Positions 7,378-16,156 of a stretch of 24,093 nt of DNA are shown here, in pieces; within the stretch, counting starts at the first letter, position 1; each line of letters opens with the position of its first letter. The notes beneath the pieces are model-generated. The model was given only the letters and a program-made list of their open reading frames with translations. It ran no database searches and was not told the origin of the DNA. This DNA comes from a virus. The DNA lies in the IMG/VR virus record IMGVR_UViG_3300017764_000106, positions 1-24,093 of that record, one strand, 5' to 3'. Made by a program: the position numbers and the translations under genes.

Positions 7378-7651
7378 TTTCACTTGCTAAGTTTTGAGCA
7401 AATTCTTCAACTTCATCAGGGTCATAATCAAATTCTTCTACATCCTCAATAAATTCGGCTTCACCATCAGTTAAAATTCTTGCTAAAACATTTCCTGCCT
7501 CACCTATAGCATATTCTCTATCTTCATCATTTGAAATGTCTAGCATTCTTTCTTTAAAATCTTCTATTTGTTCAGGAGAGAGTTGTATTGATTCTTCTTC
7601 TTTTAGTAATTTACCTTCAGCTAAATATTTTTTTAAGTCAAATTTGTCCAT
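7370..7651 (-). CDS. Small acidic protein with capsid-targeting-like N-terminal tag (candidate internal head protein)
   Basis: The 93 residues start with MDKFDLKKYLAEGKL, the same tag as the NlpC-like protein downstream. The remainder (about 18-93) is strongly acidic, predicted helical, and has no recognised domain; EDVEEFDYDPDEVEEFAQNL near the C-terminus is typical. The L-A-E at positions 10-12 would be a fitting prohead-protease cleavage site. A small, charged, tag-bearing protein matches the character of T4 internal proteins, although those are mostly basic. Function after delivery is unknown. The stop is 16 nt before the NlpC-like start codon, and a TATTTATAAC element lies 18 nt upstream of this start. 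Confidence 0.6.
   Translation of the reverse strand: MDKFDLKKYLAEGKLLKEEESIQLSPEQIEDFKERMLDISNDEDREYAIGEAGNVLARILTDGEAEFIEDVEEFDYDPDEVEEFAQNLASEIL
7607..7635. repeat. 29-nt direct repeat, copy 2 (tag-coding)
   Basis: This copy is identical over 29 bases to 7309-7337 and encodes the same tag segment in the upstream of the two tagged genes. The two copies are 298 bp apart in direct orientation, so recombination between them could delete one gene or swap the bodies behind the tag. Confidence 0.9.
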
Positions 7652-7669
7652 GTTTGTTTATTTTTATTT

Positions 7670-7679
7670 GTTATAAATA
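7670..7679 (-). promoter_or_regulatory. Late-promoter-like element TATTTATAAC
   Basis: The coding strand carries TATTTATAAC 18 nt before the ATG at 7651, in the gap that follows the 203-residue protein gene. It is one of seven close copies upstream of structural genes in this window. Confidence 0.5.
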
Positions 7680-7688
7680 TACGAAAGA

Positions 7689-8300
7689 TTATTCAGGCCT
7701 CCAAAACTTTAAATAGTTAGCTTTTAGGAATTCTTGTAGCCCTCTTATCTTTAAATCTTTTTCCTTTAGTTGTGTTAAGTTCCTGTTTGTTATAAACACT
7801 GTCTCATCTTCACCTTTTATAAGCCATGTTAGAGTAAATGGTTTAAATAATTCCCAAGCCCACTCTCCATTTTGCTTAGATATTTTATTATATGTTTCTT
7901 TAGTTACTTCTAGATATTTTACTTCATTATTCTTTTTTACAAAATATCGTGTAAATTCACCTAACTCATAATCCTCATCCGTTGGTGTTGGATAATACAT
8001 TTGAGGTAGAAATTTATCTGTAGGTTTAGTTAAATCTACATTTTTTAGTTTAGCATACTCTAAAGATACTTCCGAATCCAAATCTATTGATGTGATTAAT
8101 GTTGGGTTTTCTGGAGTTTCTGCTATAACTAATTTTTCTATCTCATAATGAGGTTTAATATTTGGATTTTGCCCCGCATACATCTTCCCATCATATGTCT
8201 TCCAATATAGACCTTGGTAAGGTTTTTTGTCTTTTTTATAGACAAATTCTCCTTTATTAGCTACTAAATTGGTTTTAATTCTATTTTTAGGATAGTACAT
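7689..8300 (-). CDS. Conserved hypothetical protein of the baseplate region
   Basis: This 203-residue protein has unknown function. The N-terminal part (MYYPKNRIKTNLVANKGEF) and a following YQGLYWKTYDGKMYAGQNP are rich in aromatic and Gly-Asp turns, suggesting a small beta-rich structural domain. I recall similar N-termini in marine T4-like phage proteins of unknown role. No signal peptide, membrane segment or catalytic motif is seen. The start ATG lies one base beyond the stop of the large hub-like gene, so the two are probably translationally coupled, and a virion or baseplate role is suggested by position only. The next element downstream is a late-promoter-like motif. Confidence 0.65.
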   Translation of the reverse strand: MYYPKNRIKTNLVANKGEFVYKKDKKPYQGLYWKTYDGKMYAGQNPNIKPHYEIEKLVIAETPENPTLITSIDLDSEVSLEYAKLKNVDLTKPTDKFLPQMYYPTPTDEDYELGEFTRYFVKKNNEVKYLEVTKETYNKISKQNGEWAWELFKPFTLTWLIKGEDETVFITNRNLTQLKEKDLKIRGLQEFLKANYLKFWRPE

Positions 8301-8301
8301 A

Positions 8302-10605
8302 TTATTCAGCTGTTGATTTTGGAACCGATAATGAATCTAATGTGGTTGTCCAACCTGAAGGGGTAATTGAATGATTTATACCTTTAATAATTAAATCAAT
8401 ATTTTGACCATCATACATAGGAGGCAATACTTTTTGATCCATCTCAAATCTTTGATATAATTTCATCCCACCTAAACCATCCATTGTTAGTTTAAGATTA
8501 AAGGGAACAAAAAATGGGGATGTACCTTTATCTAAACTGTCTTTTTGGATTAATAATTTTTGATATCCTTCATTAAAAGTTGTAAAAGAAGAAATAACAT
8601 CAAAATCAAATTGAAGATCTACATACAGTTTCTTAAAATCTTCTAAAGCATTTTCCTTTTGGTTTACTTTATACTTATTGATTTTTTCATCTAGTTTTTG
8701 TTTATCTGTTAATGAGGATGATGATGATTCTTCTTCATCCGAAGGTAAAAAAACTTTAGGAACAATTCTATCTTTTAAACCCTTATTATAATTTTTAAAT
8801 GAAGTAGTATTTGAATCAATTGTTATAGAGTTAGATGCTGCTCCTATAGATATCATAGTTGCAAAATCATCTGTAAGTCCTGAGGATAGATCAATATTTC
8901 GGATAAAACTTCCTAACCTAATTACTTCTCCATTTTGGTTTTGGGTGGTATTAAAACCATATAAATTAAAATTTGCAATTTCTTTTTTATCTACATTAGT
9001 TAACATAAGTGGGGATAAATCCATTATCTTGATTAATCCAGTATCATTATCTAATCTTAAGGTTAGATTATTAATACCTCCTAAGGAGTTATTGATTAAG
9101 TTTAATATATCATTTAGTAAATCAAATATTGTTATATTACCTTTACTATCTATTGATAATGAGATTAGATTAAATATTTCGTCTATGTTTAAATGAATAT
9201 TTCTTAAATCCCCTAAAAACTTGTTATTACCTTTTGTTGAATTTACTTTTTTATCTTCAATAGAATAGTCCTTTATATTTTTTAAATCAGTTTTTTCATT
9301 TAAAAATTTAATATTTTTCTTTTCTTCTTCATTTAATTTGTTATTTAAAAAATTTTCTAAATTAAAAGAAACCAATACTTTCTGAGGGTCAGAAGAAAAA
9401 GAATTTTTAGTAAAGACAAAAAAATCTTTAGCATCTTTACCCCTATTAACTAATATATCAAAATCAAATAAAGGGTATTGGTTATCAGTTTGAAGAAAAA
9501 GAGTTTGCCTTATTAAAAAGAGTAGATTTTTAAAACTTATATAGCTATTATATTCCTTAGGATTTTGGGAACTTGGTATTATTCTTATAGTAGTTCCTTC
9601 AAAAGATATAATTTTTTTATTATCAGAAACTATTCCATCTTTTAAGGATTTAGTTTTAATATCATACAATTTTTTATGAAGGAGACTAATTTTAGTTATA
9701 GAATCTTTACCATCTTCTTTATTATCATCTTCTTTAAAAAAATTAGCAATATCTTTAAAAAGAGTTTGTTCTTCTTTAGAGATGTTATTAGGAATATTTA
9801 CATAAGGATTGGCAATTTTTAAAGATTCTATTGCATCTCCATATCCTGTGATTTGAATTGTGATATCATAACTCCCATCGTTATTAAAACTCCAATCAAA
9901 TTTACTTATCTTACCATAAACTCCATCATAGTTACCATCATAATCTAGTCTTCCTTTTTGGATTAGTTTGTAGATTGCAAAATTATCTTTATCTTCTCCT
10001 TTGAAAAATTTTTCTAAAGCTGGGGATTTAAATCGAGGAGTAGATAATACTTTATTATCATTGCTTAAATATAAACTCCATCCAAATTCTAACAACACTC
10101 CAAATCCAGGTCTCATATAAAGGGCATCTATTATAGCAAATTGCTCTCTGCTAAAACACTTAATATTAACTGTGCATTTTGATAAGGCTCCATTATTATA
10201 ATAAGTTACATCAGCACCTGTTATTCCAGGTTGAGGAACAAATCCTCTTTCTCCACCACCCCATCCATAAGCGCCACTAAATAGATTATCATTTTTAAAT
10301 CTTAACCCAGATTGGGGGGTTGGTGAGGATTTATCTACAACCCCTCCATGTAAAATACATTTTTTAGCTAATCCTCCACCAACAATATCATTTTCATTTA
10401 CTTCTAGTAAGTCTCTCAGTAAAATTGTATTTTTACCATTTTTTTCAAGGTTTACAGAGCTTGCTAACTTTAAAAAAGGAGTTTTGTTTTGATAATAGAT
10501 TAAATCTTTTGAAGGGATATTAGAATATGTTCCTAAAGACTCCTGTCTAACATCTATCTGCTTCTTAATCTTTGGATGAAAATTTTCTCCTAATATATTC
10601 CCCAT
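8302..10605 (-). CDS. Large baseplate/hub-like structural protein
   Basis: This 767-residue virion protein is probably part of the baseplate hub. The N-terminal third has a Gly-rich loop region (about 110-130, GAYGWGGGERGFVPQPGITG) followed by CTVNIKCFSREQF and a MRPGFGVLLEFGWSLYL segment (about 164-180). The middle (about 270-480) is lysine-rich and variable. The C-terminal 80 residues, with LTMDGLGGMKLYQRFEMDQK and then a IKGINHSITPSGWTTTLDSL ending, resemble the C-terminal beta domain of hub-type proteins that cap the tube (gp27/gpD-like fold). A serine/glutamate linker (EEESSSSSL) sits near residue 640. It lies between the gp53-like gene and the 203-residue hypothetical. I recognise the family type, not a specific T4 gene number. 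Confidence 0.6.
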   Translation of the reverse strand: MGNILGENFHPKIKKQIDVRQESLGTYSNIPSKDLIYYQNKTPFLKLASSVNLEKNGKNTILLRDLLEVNENDIVGGGLAKKCILHGGVVDKSSPTPQSGLRFKNDNLFSGAYGWGGGERGFVPQPGITGADVTYYNNGALSKCTVNIKCFSREQFAIIDALYMRPGFGVLLEFGWSLYLSNDNKVLSTPRFKSPALEKFFKGEDKDNFAIYKLIQKGRLDYDGNYDGVYGKISKFDWSFNNDGSYDITIQITGYGDAIESLKIANPYVNIPNNISKEEQTLFKDIANFFKEDDNKEDGKDSITKISLLHKKLYDIKTKSLKDGIVSDNKKIISFEGTTIRIIPSSQNPKEYNSYISFKNLLFLIRQTLFLQTDNQYPLFDFDILVNRGKDAKDFFVFTKNSFSSDPQKVLVSFNLENFLNNKLNEEEKKNIKFLNEKTDLKNIKDYSIEDKKVNSTKGNNKFLGDLRNIHLNIDEIFNLISLSIDSKGNITIFDLLNDILNLINNSLGGINNLTLRLDNDTGLIKIMDLSPLMLTNVDKKEIANFNLYGFNTTQNQNGEVIRLGSFIRNIDLSSGLTDDFATMISIGAASNSITIDSNTTSFKNYNKGLKDRIVPKVFLPSDEEESSSSSLTDKQKLDEKINKYKVNQKENALEDFKKLYVDLQFDFDVISSFTTFNEGYQKLLIQKDSLDKGTSPFFVPFNLKLTMDGLGGMKLYQRFEMDQKVLPPMYDGQNIDLIIKGINHSITPSGWTTTLDSLSVPKSTAE

Positions 10606-10607
10606 AA

Positions 10608-10931
10608 CTATTTTTCATTTAATGAATTAAAACTACTTATTATTGAATTTAAATCTACGGGAATTCTTAATTGAGTCCCCGGAGTAATTGAAATTGACCC
10701 AAAATCTATAACATCAGGGTTAGCTATTGATATTATCCACCATAATGTTATGTCATTATAAAATTGATTCGCTAATAAATCTAATCTATCTCCTTCATCA
10801 GTCAAAACATAAATATCATTTTCGTTAAGAGGAATTTCAGGATATGATGCTTGAGTATAATAATTTAACCCTAAAGTTCTTAAATCAGGATTAGTATTTT
10901 TCTCTATTTTTGTATTAGCGTAACGTTTCAT
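10608..10931 (-). CDS. LysM-like baseplate protein (gp53 / tail protein X type)
   Basis: This 107-residue protein probably joins baseplate wedge and hub. Residues 40-92 follow the LysM-like pattern of gp53 and tail protein X: a short start (DIYVLTDEGDRLDLLANQFY), an aromatic helix (LWWIISIANPDV), and a Pro-Gly turn ahead of the final strand (ITPGTQLRIPVD). Family members sit in contractile-tail baseplates and in extracellular injection systems. It starts 5 nt after the end of the 603-residue structural gene and ends 2 nt before the hub-like gene, so the three are probably made from one transcript. Confidence 0.7.
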   Translation of the reverse strand: MKRYANTKIEKNTNPDLRTLGLNYYTQASYPEIPLNENDIYVLTDEGDRLDLLANQFYNDITLWWIISIANPDVIDFGSISITPGTQLRIPVDLNSIISSFNSLNEK

Positions 10932-10936
10932 TTAAA

Positions 10937-12748
10937 TTATTTTTTTTTAGATAATCCATTACCCAAAATATATTTTTGTTTTGGATTCCCATGTGACTGT
11001 ACTTTCTGTGGTAAAAAGTTATGAATTGGGGTGAATGTCATTGATACTTTAATAACGTGAGGTAATTCTTTAGTTTGACCTGCATCTTCTCTATTTGGAC
11101 CCCCATCACCTTTACTATCAATAGCTATTTCCCAAGGAGATTCTTGAGGTACATCGTAAGTTAAACTTGATATAAAACCATGTTGTTCTCTTATATAACT
11201 CCCTACTGTTAGTCTAGTAATATTTCCTCTCATAAACCCACCTGTTGAATAATCAGGAGCTAATGTTGAAGCTAAATGATTTAGCTTTTTATACATAGGC
11301 ATTAATTCTGGTTTAGATTGGGCTGCTACTGTAAAACTTACATTTATAGTTCTATTAAAATTTCCATAATTGTATAATGTATCTCCTCTACCAACATAAT
11401 TTACAGGATTCCAAGTTGCATTATAAGCATCATTAAAACTATCTAAAAATGCTCTAAAGTGCATATAAACTGCGGTACCATCCCCTTTACTATTCCAAAC
11501 ATCAGCAATTCTAAATTGAACTAGATCATTTATACTACTTTCTGATGGTCCTGAAACTAATATGGTATCTGATGATGTAATTGTATCTAGAGCTTCAAGA
11601 TTATCTGCACTATAATTCCATATATTTTTATTATCTTTTGTATTACGTTTACCTGGGTCTCCTAGATTAACTCTACCATGAATATTTTTTTTAGAATTAT
11701 TATAATCAGGAGATAGGGATAGTACTTTACTTGAAGGAGTAGGTGAATTTTTAAGCTCTTTATACTCTTTTAAATTTCTTCTAAAATCAGATGGGTTTAA
11801 TTTAGAATAATCTATTATACCATCATTAACTATTAAAGAAGTTTCAGAATTGGGAGCACCCACATTAGTGAATCTACTTTGAGGGTTTGTTGTAATATTT
11901 ACACCATTCACATCTCCAGGAGTAAATTGGAATTTATTTTCTACAAACCCCTTAAATCTTTTACCTATTGTATACTCAGCAGTTTTAATTGAAGTTTGAC
12001 CTATACCACCAACAGAAGAAGGACCTCCCCCATATTGTAATATTGTAGTTTTATTAGGAAAATAATCAATACCTCCAAAAGTATTACTTATAGCACTACC
12101 TATTTTCCCTAAAAGACTTGAGTCTCCTGATTCTTTTGCTTCTAATTGACCTTGATGTAGTTTATATAATCTATTAAAGGATATCAATTGATCTTTTTCT
12201 CCTGTAATACCATCAGAATGGAATACATTTTCATATTTTTGAACACCTAAAATAGTTAACCCTGTAGGATCTATACCTAAATGATTTAAATGCCCACCAA
12301 AAGCATTAACCCCAGCTTGTGCTATTGTTGAAGTAGGTAAGTAAGTTCCTTGATTTAAAGGACCTTTAGATGCCTCAGTTCTAACTGATGTTTTGGATAA
12401 GATATTTTCTTTAACTGTGTATTGTATACCTCTAGCACCATTAGTAGTGTCAGCAAACATTTGAGTTAATCGGCTAACATCTTTAACAGATCTAGTTACA
12501 GATAAAGCACCACCTCTAATTATTATATCGGGTCCACCTGTACCTAAAATACCAGGACCTGTGTATGGAATAGGATCATTATTATTATCTACAAAGGATC
12601 CATCAGCACCCGGAATTTCTTTTCTGATATAAGGTTGTTGAGCAAACCTACCGGGTTCTTTTCCCTCATCATTTAGAGCTTTCCCCCCAGGTTTATCTGT
12701 TTGTCCAAATTTTAGGGACTTTAGTTTTGTTTTTAATTCAATTAACAT
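10937..12748 (-). CDS. Tail/baseplate structural protein with C-terminal tube-like domain
   Basis: This 603-residue virion protein has a Pro/Gly-rich extended N-terminus (residues 1-90, with IPYTGPGILGTGGPDIIIRG). The most conserved-looking part is C-terminal, about 410-590: FRIADVWNSKGDGTAVYMHF, RAFLDSFNDAYNATW, YVGRGDTLYNYGNF and FMRGNITRLTVGSYI, ending in MTFTPIHNFLP. Alternating hydrophobic strands in this order are reminiscent of tube-fold proteins that nucleate the tail tube on the baseplate (gp48/gp54 type). I offer that as the likeliest role, not a firm homology. It lies between a 74-residue protein and the gp53-like gene. Confidence 0.55.
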   Translation of the reverse strand: MLIELKTKLKSLKFGQTDKPGGKALNDEGKEPGRFAQQPYIRKEIPGADGSFVDNNNDPIPYTGPGILGTGGPDIIIRGGALSVTRSVKDVSRLTQMFADTTNGARGIQYTVKENILSKTSVRTEASKGPLNQGTYLPTSTIAQAGVNAFGGHLNHLGIDPTGLTILGVQKYENVFHSDGITGEKDQLISFNRLYKLHQGQLEAKESGDSSLLGKIGSAISNTFGGIDYFPNKTTILQYGGGPSSVGGIGQTSIKTAEYTIGKRFKGFVENKFQFTPGDVNGVNITTNPQSRFTNVGAPNSETSLIVNDGIIDYSKLNPSDFRRNLKEYKELKNSPTPSSKVLSLSPDYNNSKKNIHGRVNLGDPGKRNTKDNKNIWNYSADNLEALDTITSSDTILVSGPSESSINDLVQFRIADVWNSKGDGTAVYMHFRAFLDSFNDAYNATWNPVNYVGRGDTLYNYGNFNRTINVSFTVAAQSKPELMPMYKKLNHLASTLAPDYSTGGFMRGNITRLTVGSYIREQHGFISSLTYDVPQESPWEIAIDSKGDGGPNREDAGQTKELPHVIKVSMTFTPIHNFLPQKVQSHGNPKQKYILGNGLSKKK

Positions 12749-12754
12749 CTACTC

Positions 12755-12979
12755 TTAGAATGTTTTTCCTTCAGGTGAGTTATCTCTATAGTTAGTAGGA
12801 GGAACTTGACCCTCTAAATCTAAATTTGAAGGGGCAGGTTTATCTACTATATTAGGGTTATTATTAATTGAGTATTCATCATGTAATTTTGAACCTCTAA
12901 AATCCGGTGTAGAAGCTACACCACCATTTAAGTTTGATAATACTGATCCTAATTGTCTTAATTTGTCTAGTAATCCCAT
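12755..12979 (-). CDS. Small hypothetical protein downstream of the tape measure
   Basis: This 74-residue protein starts with an amphipathic helix (MGLLDKLRQLGSVLSNL) followed by a Pro/Asn-rich, probably disordered tail. No family is recognised. Support for it being real comes from its own late-promoter-like element 12 nt upstream of the ATG, the 6-nt spacing to the next structural gene, and full use of the space between its neighbours. A structural or assembly role is inferred from position alone. Confidence 0.6.
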   Translation of the reverse strand: MGLLDKLRQLGSVLSNLNGGVASTPDFRGSKLHDEYSINNNPNIVDKPAPSNLDLEGQVPPTNYRDNSPEGKTF

Positions 12980-12991
12980 AATTTATGTTTT

Positions 12992-13001
12992 GTTATAAAT
13001 A
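12992..13001 (-). promoter_or_regulatory. Late-promoter-like element TATTTATAAC
   Basis: TATTTATAAC lies 12 nt upstream of the ATG at 12979 in the 38-nt gap after the tape measure gene. Just upstream, a 14-nt perfect palindrome (CTCCAAATTTGGAG, 13023-13036) at the end of the tape measure coding sequence could act as a weak terminator. Confidence 0.5.
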
Positions 13002-13017
13002 TTTAAATTTTAAAATT

Positions 13018-15792
13018 TTATGCTCCAAATTTGGAGGTATTCATTGCAACTGCGGTATTTAATCTATTACCATCAACTGAAATATTTTGTCCTTGTTCTA
13101 CTGCCATTATTAAACGTTCTAGGAGTTGTTCAGTTCTACCATTTCCTTTACCTCCATCTAAATTAGTACCACCAATAATCACATCATCTTTCCTATATTT
13201 AAGTGGTTTTTGACCTGGACGTATAATGAAATCGTCTCCTTTATCGGCATTAGTTATGTCTAATGATTTTATATTAGCCAAATCAATTTCTTGTTGCTCA
13301 AATTGTACAATTTCAGATGGAGAATAGTTACCTGATATAGCCATATCATTAACTTTGGTACGTGCTTCTTCAGAGAGAGAAGAAAATGTAATTATCTCAT
13401 CTTGTTGGGAGAGAAACTTTAAATATTCATTTTGTTCTTTTAATAATCTTTCTTTCTTAAGTTTCATCTCCTTATCTACCCCATCCGAAATAATAGAAAA
13501 TGCACTTTGAGTATTATCTTCAATTTGCTCATCTAATTTTTCTAATTTATCAATTTGGGATGAAGAAATAGAAATATTATTTTTTTCTTCTATCTTTTCA
13601 GCTTGTTCTACACCTGTAGGACCTCCTCCTACTAAGGCTTCAACTAAAACTTGAAGAGATTCTGCTAATTTATCTAAGGTCCCACCATCAACAAACTTTT
13701 TAAAAGTATCTTTAGCTCTTTCTAAAGAATCATTAAATTTTTCTTGAGCTGATTGGGCTTTTAAACTTGCAAGGGCTTGTTCTCCTAGTTGTTCTCTTAT
13801 TATAGCTTCAGCCTTAGCACTTTTTTGTGCTGCTTCAACTAAATCTTTTCTTGATTTAATTTCAACACCTAATTCATTTTTTATCCCCGCAACTTTTAAG
13901 TTTTGAAAAGCTTTTTGAAGATTAAAATTATCTTCTTGCTTTTTCAGAACATCGGCCATTTGATTTACTTCCATACCTAAAGATTTAGCTATGGCTTGTC
14001 TTTGAATTACATTAAATTCTGTAAATTTAGAATATGTTATGCCTTGATCTGTTAATTCTTTTGCTACTTTAGCAGTTTCACCCATTAAGGCAAATCTTCT
14101 AGCTTCTTCAAGATTAAGCTGCCTTCCGGTTAATAATTCAGCTTCCATTTCAGCTTCAATACTACTTTGGAAGTTTAATAAATTATTACTAATCCCTTCA
14201 ACATCTTTTAAATTAAAACCTAAAACTTTAGCTTGATAAACCGCTTGAGCTAGAGCTTCAGTACTTCCTCTATAATTAGCCCTTAAATTTCCAGATATTT
14301 GTGTTGATTCTTCTAGAGTTTTTTTAGCATCAAATTGTAATCCAGTTTCAATGCTTTGAAGTTGAAGTCTTCCTAATAAAGATTTAGTATATTCTTCAGA
14401 AGTAACTCCTGTAGCTTCAGCATCTAATAATAATCTTGTTTGAGCATCTGCTGAAAGACCTATTTGTCTTGCTAAGATGGCTGAAAATTGAATATTATTT
14501 TTTATTCTATTACCAAATCCAGTAACTAAATCTAATTGGAATCCTAATTGATCATTTATCCCTCCTAAAGTTTCTAGGTATTTAGTAGCATTTATATAAA
14601 CTCCTTCAGTTGCAACTGTTAGTCTTTTTACTTCATCATATATACCTCTAGCTTCTTCTCGACTTACTAGTAAAGTTTTCGATAAGTTTGCAGAAGCAAC
14701 AGAAGCTTCATTCATAGCTCCCACAAAAAACTTAACTACTTTTATTATAGCTTGAATAGCTATAAGAGCTATGCCTATAGGACCAAATGCTCCTCTAATA
14801 GCTCCCCCCAAAGATTTAAACCCAGCTTTCATAGGACTTATGGCAGCAGTTGCTTGTTTGGTTATCCCCAATGATTTAGCTTTATTTGCTGCTGCTTTAC
14901 CTGTAAGATTTCCTAATTTGTCTTGAAGACCTAATTCTTTAATCTTTTCAGCATTAAGGCCTTTTCCAGTTTTTAGGGCATTAAGAGAATTTCTAGATAT
15001 TCCTTTAGCATTATCAAAATTCATCTTATTTGAAATAGCTTGATCTTTTGCTGCTTTAGAAGCATCTTGGAAGGGAGCAGCAAATTTTCTTAAACCAGGA
15101 ATTGATTTTGAAATATCTTCTAACCCTGAAAATGTTTTTACTCCAAGATTATCTTCTATTTCTTTTATTTTTTTGATTTCTCTGTCTAATTCATTATTTA
15201 TATCCTCATGGATGGATAAATTTTCGGTATTAGATTCTAATATACCTTGTATACTTTCAAACTGTTTTTTAGATAAACCTAATTCCTCAGCTCTTTTTTT
15301 TATATTTTCATCACTTAATCTATTTCCGGCTTTATCTAAATATAAATTTTTCTCTGTAAGGTCATTTTGAGTGAGTAAATTTCTAATTTCTAATTCAGAT
15401 GATGAAATTTGGTCTTGAAATGATTTTAATTTACCTTTTTGATTTTCTAAATCTTTAGATGATAATGAATTATACCCTTTTTGGTGATCTTCTATTTTTT
15501 GGGTAATAGTTCTAATCTTATCTGTAGACTGGATTGCTCTTTTTACTCCATTAGAATTCTTCTTCCATTCATCAGTTATAGCTCTTAATTGAGCATTTAT
15601 TGATTGAAAAGGATTTTTAAGATCTTCGGCTTGTTGTTTAGCTATTTTAATTTGAGCATTAATAGCTTCAATACCTTTTCTAGTATTTTCTATACTACTA
15701 GTATCAATATCTATAAAATCTTTACCATTAAGATTTTTTAAGTCTTTTTTAAGTCCCTCAAGTTGTTTTTTTAAATCATCTAAATTAGCCAT
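13018..15792 (-). CDS. Tail tape measure protein
   Basis: This 924-residue protein sets tail length and is probably ejected with the DNA. Residues 1-230 are a long coiled-coil region with repeated Lys/Glu/Leu/Gln patterns. A single strongly hydrophobic segment lies at about 334-359 (FGPIGIALIAIQAIIKVVKF), as is common in tape measures that insert into the host membrane. The remainder is again helical and rich in Ala, Gln and Glu. It is larger than T4 gp29 (590 residues). At the commonly used 0.15 nm per residue it would give a tail of roughly 140 nm. It follows the gp26-like gene and its overlapping frame, the expected place for tape-measure chaperones, and has a TATTTATAAC element 14 nt upstream. 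Confidence 0.85.
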   Translation of the reverse strand: MANLDDLKKQLEGLKKDLKNLNGKDFIDIDTSSIENTRKGIEAINAQIKIAKQQAEDLKNPFQSINAQLRAITDEWKKNSNGVKRAIQSTDKIRTITQKIEDHQKGYNSLSSKDLENQKGKLKSFQDQISSSELEIRNLLTQNDLTEKNLYLDKAGNRLSDENIKKRAEELGLSKKQFESIQGILESNTENLSIHEDINNELDREIKKIKEIEDNLGVKTFSGLEDISKSIPGLRKFAAPFQDASKAAKDQAISNKMNFDNAKGISRNSLNALKTGKGLNAEKIKELGLQDKLGNLTGKAAANKAKSLGITKQATAAISPMKAGFKSLGGAIRGAFGPIGIALIAIQAIIKVVKFFVGAMNEASVASANLSKTLLVSREEARGIYDEVKRLTVATEGVYINATKYLETLGGINDQLGFQLDLVTGFGNRIKNNIQFSAILARQIGLSADAQTRLLLDAEATGVTSEEYTKSLLGRLQLQSIETGLQFDAKKTLEESTQISGNLRANYRGSTEALAQAVYQAKVLGFNLKDVEGISNNLLNFQSSIEAEMEAELLTGRQLNLEEARRFALMGETAKVAKELTDQGITYSKFTEFNVIQRQAIAKSLGMEVNQMADVLKKQEDNFNLQKAFQNLKVAGIKNELGVEIKSRKDLVEAAQKSAKAEAIIREQLGEQALASLKAQSAQEKFNDSLERAKDTFKKFVDGGTLDKLAESLQVLVEALVGGGPTGVEQAEKIEEKNNISISSSQIDKLEKLDEQIEDNTQSAFSIISDGVDKEMKLKKERLLKEQNEYLKFLSQQDEIITFSSLSEEARTKVNDMAISGNYSPSEIVQFEQQEIDLANIKSLDITNADKGDDFIIRPGQKPLKYRKDDVIIGGTNLDGGKGNGRTEQLLERLIMAVEQGQNISVDGNRLNTAVAMNTSKFGA

Positions 15793-15806
15793 TGTAAACT
15801 AGTTTT

Positions 15807-15816
15807 GTTATAAATA
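15807..15816 (-). promoter_or_regulatory. Late-promoter-like element TATTTATAAC
   Basis: TATTTATAAC lies 14 nt before the tape measure ATG at 15792 and immediately after the hairpin at 15820-15845 on the same strand. The terminator-then-promoter order supports a transcription start here. Confidence 0.55.
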
Positions 15817-15819
15817 TTA

Positions 15820-15845
15820 AAAGGCATCACTTTTTGGATGCCTTT
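15820..15845 (-). terminator. Hairpin at the end of the 109-residue frame
   Basis: AAAGGCATC (15820-15828) and GATGCCTTT (15837-15845) form a perfect 9-bp stem with an 8-nt loop, followed on the minus strand by TTTTAATATTT. The stop codon of the upstream frame lies within the hairpin. The U-tract is short, so termination may be partial. Confidence 0.6.
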
Positions 15846-16156
15846 GTAACATAAGAGGGTATAGGTACTTTAGACCTTTCAGGTAATTTACCTTTATCAG
15901 GATTAGATAAATCAATATCATTTTGACTTTTTTCTTGAGCTTCATTCTGATCCTGGAAGTATTTATTAATACTATTAAATGTAAACTTTCTTAACCATAT
16001 AGGCATATTGTAAACATCATACCAATTATATCCACCATTGCCATGAAATATTATTTCGTGTATTTGGGTAAATAAATTTTTCCTCACTTGAGGAGCAACT
16101 TTAGAGGTCAGGCCAAAAAAAGTTAAGAGTAATAGGAATAGCGACCTCCTCACCAC
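15827..16156 (-). CDS. Overlapping frame after the gp26-like gene; probable frameshift extension or assembly chaperone
   Basis: This open frame of 109 codons overlaps the end of the gp26-like gene by 56 nt in the +1 (equivalently -2) frame. Its only possible start in the overlap is a GTG without convincing context, and no ATG occurs until deep within the frame. The conserved-looking part, RKNLFTQIHEIIFHGNGGY followed by MPIWLRKFTFNSINKYF, begins just after the overlap. This arrangement, directly before the tape measure gene, matches tail-assembly chaperone pairs such as lambda G/GT, where the second frame is reached by ribosomal frameshift. A run of seven T on the coding strand (16115-16121) lies in the overlap. 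Independent initiation from the GTG is the alternative. The tail is charged and probably disordered. Confidence 0.6.
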   Translation of the reverse strand: MVRRSLFLLLLTFFGLTSKVAPQVRKNLFTQIHEIIFHGNGGYNWYDVYNMPIWLRKFTFNSINKYFQDQNEAQEKSQNDIDLSNPDKGKLPERSKVPIPSYVTKASKK

